Positions 6,821 to 11,220 of a DNA stretch of 11,220 bases are shown in pieces (the stretch's first letter is position 1; every line of letters starts with the position of its first letter). The notes below the pieces were generated by a model. That model was not told the origin of the DNA, did not search any database, and was given only the letters and a program-made list of their open reading frames with translations. A program made the position numbers and the translations under genes. Origin of the DNA: Clostridiales bacterium. Lineage in GTDB: Bacteria; Bacillota; Clostridia; Oscillospirales; Ruminococcaceae. The DNA lies in contig JAAZIT010000448.1 of assembly GCA_012800685.1 (NCBI GenBank), positions 1-11,220 on the forward strand, written 5' to 3'.

Positions 6821-8209
6821 TTAAAGAGGCATATTGCTGTGCTTCTTTGGAAGTCTAGAAATACGCTTTCCAGCCATTACTTCAATAGCACCTGAGATAG
6901 TGCTTCTTAGTTCTTTAGCTGTTACTATATTGTCAATGCAACCCTTTGATGAAGCCACAATCGCAGAAGCCTCATTAGAAACATATTCATCAGCAAGAGT
7001 CTGTCTTGTTTTGTTAATATCACCAGCACCCTTTAGCTTGTCGTGTGTAAAGAATTCAGCAGCAGCTAGAGGATCAAGTGGAGAAATAACTGCATTTGGT
7101 AGTGCATAGGCTAAATCAGAATTTGCACCTTTTCCAGCTAAAGCAATATAAGCTGGACCATAAGCTTTTCCAGTAACAACTGATATTTTTATTGTGGTTG
7201 CTTCAGCATAAGCATGAGCAAGCATTGTCATGTTTTTTACAGCACCCTGTACTTCGAGAGAATCTGAAACCTCAAAGCCCTCTGTATCAACTAGAGTAAT
7301 TACTGGAACAGCAAAAGCATCACAGGTTCTTACAAATCTAGCAATTTTCGAGCAGTCCTGTGCAGTTAATTTTTCAGAAACTTTGTTTGTTGCAATAACA
7401 CCAACAGTTCCTCCGCTAATAGTTGCTAAGGCAGTGTAAGCAGATTTTCCATATTCAGGATAAAGTTCAATAACACTTTCGTCATCAGCAGTGGCTCTAA
7501 CAATTTTATCAGCGCTATCATTATTACCAAAATTAACAGATGGCTCTGAAAATTCAAACATTGGAACTGGCGAAAGATTGTTCTGAGGAAGCTTTATAAG
7601 AATATTTTTAGCTGTTTCAATTGCAGCCTTATCGTCATCACAGACAACGGCAGTAGTTCCAGCCTTTGCAGATGTTACAGCCAAATTTTCAATAGAAGTA
7701 TTTGGTGTAACAAACATCTCGGCATCCTTTGCCATAATAACGAAATCAGCAGACTGCGCAAGCATTGCAGCAGTTCCAGCGCACGTACCAGCAACAACAG
7801 ACACCTGTGGAACAACTCCTGATAGATTGCTTACTGACATAAGTATCTCACCGTAAGCCGTCATAGCATTAATACCATCACTTAAATCAGCACCAAAAGA
7901 ATCATAAATCCCCACGATAGGCAAACCTGTTTTAGCTGCTAAATCATATACCTTATAAATTTTTTCAGCCTGTGCTTTAGAAAAAGCTCCATTATTTACA
8001 GTGATATCCTGTGAGAAAGCATAAACTGGATTTCCTTCAACATATCCATATGCAGTGATTACTCCTGTCATTGAACCATTATTTTTTGCATAAGCATTTA
8101 GTTCAGTGAATTGTCCTTCATCAAATAGATTTTTTAGTCTTTCTCTTGCAGGAGTGTTTGCTGTAGCCTCGGCTTTTAGTTCATTAAACTTTGAATTAAA
8201 ATCTGACAT
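6821..8209 (-). CDS. Divergent acyl-CoA carboxyltransferase (MmdA/transcarboxylase 12S-like)
   Basis: A 462-residue crotonase-fold carboxyltransferase of the AccD/PccB/MmdA superfamily, about 50 residues shorter than usual members (about 510). Family landmarks: TPARERLKNLFDEGQFTEL (19-37), TGVITAYGYVEGNPVYAFSQD (48-68), GEILMSVSNLSGVVPQVSVVAGTCAG (120-145), RFVRTCDAFAVPVITLVDTEGF (291-312), AYAEATTIKISVVTGKAYGPAY (333-354). Several signatures are changed: SFGAD at 104-108 where SGGAR is usual, GTCAGT for GPCAGG, DTEGFEV for DVPGF, AYGPAY for AYGGAY, and LDP near 378 where the MGA motif is expected. It probably moves a carboxyl group from an acyl-CoA to biotin, but the changes leave substrate and activity open. 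ATG 8209 has a GGAGGA site. It is the first gene of the operon. Confidence 0.85.
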   Translation of the reverse strand: MSDFNSKFNELKAEATANTPARERLKNLFDEGQFTELNAYAKNNGSMTGVITAYGYVEGNPVYAFSQDITVNNGAFSKAQAEKIYKVYDLAAKTGLPIVGIYDSFGADLSDGINAMTAYGEILMSVSNLSGVVPQVSVVAGTCAGTAAMLAQSADFVIMAKDAEMFVTPNTSIENLAVTSAKAGTTAVVCDDDKAAIETAKNILIKLPQNNLSPVPMFEFSEPSVNFGNNDSADKIVRATADDESVIELYPEYGKSAYTALATISGGTVGVIATNKVSEKLTAQDCSKIARFVRTCDAFAVPVITLVDTEGFEVSDSLEVQGAVKNMTMLAHAYAEATTIKISVVTGKAYGPAYIALAGKGANSDLAYALPNAVISPLDPLAAAEFFTHDKLKGAGDINKTRQTLADEYVSNEASAIVASSKGCIDNIVTAKELRSTISGAIEVMAGKRISRLPKKHSNMPL

Positions 8210-8235
8210 ACATTATCCTCCATTCATATTTAAAA

Positions 8236-8264
8236 CTTAAATCGCCAAAAATTAAACGATTAAG
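8236..8264 (-). promoter_or_regulatory. Imperfect inverted repeat in the leader of the carboxylase operon
   Basis: CTTAAATCG (8236-8244) and CGATTAAG (8257-8264) are reverse complements apart from one extra A. The site is between the predicted transcript start (about 8276) and the ribosome site of the 12S-like gene. It could be an operator or a weak leader hairpin; I recognise no known regulator consensus. Confidence 0.3.
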
Positions 8265-8282
8265 CTAAAATCACATGTTAAT

Positions 8283-8311
8283 ATTATACTATATTTTAAC
8301 ATAAATAACAA
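8283..8311 (-). promoter_or_regulatory. Promoter of the biotin-enzyme operon
   Basis: On the minus strand TTGTTA (8306-8311) and a perfect TATAAT (8283-8288) are 17 bases apart. The -10 lies about 75 bases before the ATG of the 12S-like gene. This gives the three-gene operon its own start, separate from the rluB run upstream, whose last stop codon is at 8324. Confidence 0.75.
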
Positions 8312-8323
8312 GTAAATATCCCA

Positions 8324-8692
8324 TTATTTTTCACAACTTTTACATTTCCCTAGAAAATCACTTATTGTATTTAACTGATTTTGATTCTTTTCCAATAAAC
8401 CAAGCTTAACACAGGTTTCTGTCAAAATTTGGTTAAAAATTGCTTTTTCAATTCCCTTTAACATAGTAAGAAATAAAATAGATCTCACAATTCCATCAAA
8501 AAGAGTTAAATCAGATTCTGAGTCGATATAATCAATGAATAAAACATTTTTATCAAAATGATAAACACCGATTCCATTAACTATTTCATTATCCGTTGCT
8601 TCAACTACATAAGTACTGTTAATGTCTAATTTTAAATTTTTTATAAGTTCATTGTAATTTTGAATATTTTTAGTTTGTAATATTTCTAACAT
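8324..8692 (-). CDS. Small GNAT-like protein of unknown function
   Basis: I do not firmly recognise this 122-residue protein. The central part (about 28-90: YVVEATDNEIVNGIGVYHF, then a short strand and a helix with LTMLKGIEKAIFN) has the spacing of strands and helices in a GNAT acetyltransferase, and LGLLEKN resembles the usual C-terminal GNAT motif. However, the clear acetyl-CoA loop (R/Q-x-x-G-x-G/A) is not visible, so it may be a reduced or non-catalytic relative. It ends in GKCKSCEK, a C-x-x-C tail. ATG 8692 follows AGGTGAT and starts 4 bases after the rluB stop, indicating translation with rluB. A longer form from GTG 8722 would overlap rluB and has no ribosome site. Confidence 0.7.
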   Translation of the reverse strand: MLEILQTKNIQNYNELIKNLKLDINSTYVVEATDNEIVNGIGVYHFDKNVLFIDYIDSESDLTLFDGIVRSILFLTMLKGIEKAIFNQILTETCVKLGLLEKNQNQLNTISDFLGKCKSCEK

Positions 8693-8696
8693 TGTA

Positions 8697-9431
8697 TCAC
8701 CTGCTTGCTTTTTCAAGAGCACTTCTTATTGCTCTTAGTTCATCTGGTTTAAGCTCCCTGTAATCACCTGGTTTTAGCATTCCAAGCTTTAATGGACCAA
8801 TTGAAGTTCTCTTAAGTCTTGCTACTTCAACACCCACAGCCTCACACATTTTTCTAATCTGACGGTTTCTTCCTTCTCTAATAACCATTTGAAGAACCAC
8901 TCTACCAGGTTGCTTGTCCAAAACAATTACGGAACAAGGAAGTGTCTTTCTGCCGTCAATTTCAACACCATCAGCAAGCTTTACTAGTTGATCATCGTTA
9001 ATATCGGGTCTAATTGTAACACGATATGTTTTAGAAATACGCTTTGAAGGATGTATGACATCATTTGCAAAAGAACCGTCATTTGTGAACAACAATAGCC
9101 CCTCCGAAACTCTATCCAAACGTCCAATAGGAAAAACACGTTGGTCTAGATTCTTCAAAAGGTCTGTTACACATTTGCGGTCAAGCTCATCATTCATCGT
9201 TGTAACATATCCTCGTGGCTTGTTCATCATGATATAAATCATTTCTTTTTTACGAGGAATATGAAGGTTTTTACCATCAATACTGATAAGGTCCCTTTTT
9301 CCAGCCTTGTCACCAAGCTTGCAATCACGTCCATTAACCTTTACACGTCCCTCTGCAATCATGGCTTCAGCTTTTCTCCTTGAACAATATCCGCTATCGG
9401 CAATTAATTTTTGTATTCTGGTTTTTTCCAT
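8697..9431 (-). CDS. rluB: rRNA pseudouridine synthase, RsuA/RluB family
   Basis: Modifies uridine in rRNA, in the B. subtilis RluB type within helix 89 region of 23S rRNA (by family). The 244-residue protein has an N-terminal S4 domain (about 3-60, IQKLIADSGYCSRRKAEAM), MMNKPRGYVTT (68-78), and the catalytic motif PIGRLDRVSEGLLLFTNDG (101-119) with Asp106. REGRNRQIRKM (185-195) and KRTSIGPLKLG (207-217) follow, all typical of the family. ATG 9431 is preceded by an AGGAG site. It lies 46 bases after dacF, with a small hairpin between them, and is followed immediately by the GNAT-like gene. The exact rRNA position is by analogy. Confidence 0.94.
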   Translation of the reverse strand: MEKTRIQKLIADSGYCSRRKAEAMIAEGRVKVNGRDCKLGDKAGKRDLISIDGKNLHIPRKKEMIYIMMNKPRGYVTTMNDELDRKCVTDLLKNLDQRVFPIGRLDRVSEGLLLFTNDGSFANDVIHPSKRISKTYRVTIRPDINDDQLVKLADGVEIDGRKTLPCSVIVLDKQPGRVVLQMVIREGRNRQIRKMCEAVGVEVARLKRTSIGPLKLGMLKPGDYRELKPDELRAIRSALEKASR

Positions 9432-9457
9432 TAAGTAATCTCCTAAATTAATATGTA

Positions 9458-9475
9458 ACGCAGAAAATTCTGCGT
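9458..9475 (-). other. Intercistronic hairpin between dacF and rluB
   Basis: ACGCAGA (9458-9464) and TCTGCGT (9469-9475) form a perfect 7-pair stem, extendable to 8 by counting the flanking A-T pair in the loop. It begins just past the dacF stop codon. No U-run follows on either strand, so it is not a standard terminator; an RNA stability or processing element is possible. Confidence 0.45.
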
Positions 9476-9477
9476 AA

Positions 9478-10641
9478 TTATCTATTCTTAAAAATAAAAT
9501 TTTTAAATTTTCTTATATATTTTCTTACTACTCCCTGTTCTTCAGGAACATTTACTAAAACATCGTCACATGCAACTAAAGAAACTGATTTCACTAAATT
9601 ATTATCAATGTAATAATTTGCTCTTCCTAATTCCTCACCCTTAATAATTGGTGCATAGTGAAACTTTGGAATTACAATTTCTGTTTTAACATTACTAATT
9701 TCCCCTTGAAATAACGAAACCGAAGAGGATTCACTTAGCTTTAATTTTACATTATCTTTTTCTCCACCAACTATGTTGGCATAAATATTAAAATCGTTTT
9801 GGGATAGTGTATAGCTACTAATCTGTGAAAATCCGTAATTATAAAGCTTAGAATGATCATTCCAGTCATCTGGAGCATTAAGTGTGACGCAAGTCAAATT
9901 AACCCCATCACGCTCACAGGCAGAAACTAAACATCGTCTAGCCTTGTCAGTAAAACCAGTTTTTACACCATAAACTCCATCGCAGTACCTCAAAAGCTTG
10001 TTACCATTAGTTAGCCACCTGTCAAAGGGTGGATTACCATAATTAAGTTTAGCATTTAAGCTTGAACAGATTTCTACAAATTCCGGTATTTTTACTGCCG
10101 CAGATGTTAAAATAGCCATATCATAAGCTGTAGAATAGTGATTATCAGTATAATCATCAAGCCCGGAAGGTGTAACAAAGCTTGAATTTTTCATACCAAG
10201 CTCTTTAGCCTTTTGGTTCATTAGCTCTGCAAATTTTTCAACACTCCCAGCTATTTTTACAGCTGTAGCATTTGCTGCATCATTACCACTAGGTAGCATC
10301 ATTCCATAGCACAAAGTACGCAAAGTAACCTTGTCGCCCTCTACCAATCCCATAGATGAACCCTCAACCTTTATAGCATTGCTATCAACCGTAAAATATT
10401 CATCAAGATTTTTCTGCTCTAAGGCTATTAGAGTAGACAAGATTTTTGTCGTAGATGCCATAGGCATTTGAGTATAGCCGTTTTTTTCATAAATAACCCT
10501 GCCACTATCAGCTTCAATGAGTATTGCTGAAGCGGCAGAAATATCTCCGTTTGAGATAGCACTAGCAGCTTGTGTCGGTAAAGCAATCGTCATAATAGCT
10601 ACTAGAAATAAAGCCGTTATTTTTTTAGTAATTTTCTCCAC
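9478..10641 (-). CDS. dacF: D-alanyl-D-alanine carboxypeptidase (DacF/PBP5 type)
   Basis: Trims the terminal D-Ala of peptidoglycan stem peptides outside the membrane. The 387-residue protein starts with a signal peptide (lysines at 3-7, hydrophobic 8-21, likely cut near ASA at 26-28). The penicillin-binding domain has all three motifs: S63-T-T-K66, S118-G-N120 and K227-T-G229. A beta-rich PBP5-type C-terminal domain (about 285-370) follows, then a basic amphipathic end (VVRKYIRKFKNFIFKNR) for membrane anchoring. The start is GTG at 10641 after a GAGGTG site. The position after a GerW/YtfJ gene suits DacF, a sporulation-linked enzyme in Bacillus, but a vegetative DacA-like role is not excluded. 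Confidence 0.93.
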   Translation of the reverse strand: MEKITKKITALFLVAIMTIALPTQAASAISNGDISAASAILIEADSGRVIYEKNGYTQMPMASTTKILSTLIALEQKNLDEYFTVDSNAIKVEGSSMGLVEGDKVTLRTLCYGMMLPSGNDAANATAVKIAGSVEKFAELMNQKAKELGMKNSSFVTPSGLDDYTDNHYSTAYDMAILTSAAVKIPEFVEICSSLNAKLNYGNPPFDRWLTNGNKLLRYCDGVYGVKTGFTDKARRCLVSACERDGVNLTCVTLNAPDDWNDHSKLYNYGFSQISSYTLSQNDFNIYANIVGGEKDNVKLKLSESSSVSLFQGEISNVKTEIVIPKFHYAPIIKGEELGRANYYIDNNLVKSVSLVACDDVLVNVPEEQGVVRKYIRKFKNFIFKNR

Positions 10642-10725
10642 AAACTCACACCTCTGTTTTTATTAATACAAAAACATTATGCTCGATTTTGTTAGAAAAA
10701 ATACTAAATTTACGACTGTTATTAA

Positions 10726-11106
10726 TTACTTATCTGAATCACTTTTTTTGTTAATATAACTGGCAACTTTATCAATTACATCTGGTACCATATTAATAAT
10801 TGCATTTTCCTTATTAGCGTTCATTGAAAGCTGAAGAAGCTTAACTTCGCCATTGCAAACAGTAATAAAAGCAATTGGGGAAATTGTAATTCCAGCACCT
10901 GAACCACCACCAAATAAATCCTTTGAAGATTTTGTAGGAAGATCACTTCCACCAGAAGCAAAACCAAAGGAAACCTTTGATACTGGAATAATAGTTGTTC
11001 CGTCTGCAACAATTATTGGCTTACCTACTATTGTCTCACAGTCAACCATTTCCTTAATTTTTTCCATTGCACTAGTTACCAAACTTTCTAGATGATTTTC
11101 ACTCAT
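10726..11106 (-). CDS. ytfJ: GerW/YtfJ family sporulation protein
   Basis: A 126-residue member of the GerW family, found in endospore-forming Firmicutes. The family's central region is intact: GKPIIVADGTTIIPVSKVSFGFASGG (28-53), then FGGGSGAGITISPIAFITV (65-83) and the VKLLQL strand. The N-terminal helix (LESLVTSAMEKIKEMVD) and the charged C-terminal helix are typical. In B. subtilis the family is connected with spore germination; its biochemical function is unknown. ATG 11106 follows AAGGAG, and the start overlaps the end of the upstream gene, showing tight translational coupling. Eighty-four bases separate it from dacF without an obvious terminator. Confidence 0.93.
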   Translation of the reverse strand: MSENHLESLVTSAMEKIKEMVDCETIVGKPIIVADGTTIIPVSKVSFGFASGGSDLPTKSSKDLFGGGSGAGITISPIAFITVCNGEVKLLQLSMNANKENAIINMVPDVIDKVASYINKKSDSDK

Positions 11107-11220
11107 TTAATAACAACTCCTTTTTATTTTTAGTATTAACTTTATTTTTTTTATTATTTTCTTTTTGCTTTCTTTTATTAATTCTTCGCTGTTTTAAATA
11201 TATTATCCCAAAATTCACTA
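11099..11220 (-). CDS. C-terminal tail of an upstream gene (DUF2953 by context)
   Basis: A minus-strand frame enters from the right edge and runs 39 codons (VNFGIIYLKQRRINKRKQKE, then a very Lys/Asn-rich stretch ending LLLNE) to a TGA at 11099-11101. The stop overlaps the ytfJ start by 8 bases. Such an overlap with a good ribosome site inside the tail indicates a real gene. In related Clostridia the gene before ytfJ is usually a DUF2953 membrane-associated protein next to scpA/scpB; the name rests on that context, since the visible tail has no diagnostic motif. Confidence 0.55.
   Translation of the reverse strand, partial: VNFGIIYLKQRRINKRKQKENNKKNKVNTKNKKELLLNE

Noticed and set aside
10642..10725. 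Possible dacF promoter (CATAAT box)
   Set aside because: No acceptable -35 hexamer at 16-18 bases; transcription from upstream of ytfJ is sufficient.
10853..11095. Plus-strand frame of 80 codons opposite ytfJ
   Set aside because: The GerW family signature is clear on the minus strand; this frame is its shadow.

Overview
The window is an ordinary-looking, AT-rich bacterial chromosome segment from a low-GC, spore-forming-lineage member of the Clostridia, most likely of the Ruminococcaceae/Oscillospiraceae type. The grounds are strong Shine-Dalgarno sites (AGGAGG variants), a GerW/YtfJ sporulation protein followed by DacF and RluB in an order I recall from that group, a clostridial-type RadC, and the TIGR03905-type TSCPD protein. 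I see no mobile element, CRISPR array, tRNA or rRNA.

Layout. The left edge (1-118, minus) is the start of a family 2 glycosyltransferase. An AT-rich gap without a gene (119-482) follows, then radC (minus). A divergent intergenic region holds back-to-back promoters for radC and for an RluA-family pseudouridine synthase (plus), whose true start is probably a TTG at 1332. A promoter overlapping the rluA stop codon serves a rightward unit: a PHP-domain phosphoesterase, malic enzyme and a small four-cysteine TSCPD protein, ended by a hairpin/U-run terminator at 4734-4765. A second terminator (4961-4990) ends the converging leftward unit. That unit, read from right to left, is a divergent acyl-CoA carboxyltransferase (12S/MmdA-like), a free biotin carrier protein (1.3S-like) and an OadA/PycB-like carboxyltransferase without a biotin domain (5S-like), with its own promoter at 8283-8311. 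To its right lies a leftward run: the tail of an unrecognised Lys-rich protein (DUF2953 expected from context), ytfJ/gerW, dacF, rluB and a small GNAT-like protein.

How the genes fit together. The most interesting unit is the 12S/1.3S/5S-like triad. It has the subunit set of a biotin transcarboxylase (acyl-CoA carboxyl group to pyruvate, giving oxaloacetate, or the reverse) and no biotin carboxylase or sodium-pump membrane subunit beside it. It converges on a malic enzyme gene, so the locus groups enzymes of the pyruvate/oxaloacetate/malate node. The 12S-like subunit is short and lacks several glycine signatures normal in the family, so its substrate, or even its activity, is open. The right-hand run joins sporulation, cell-wall and ribosome-modification functions, a normal housekeeping arrangement.
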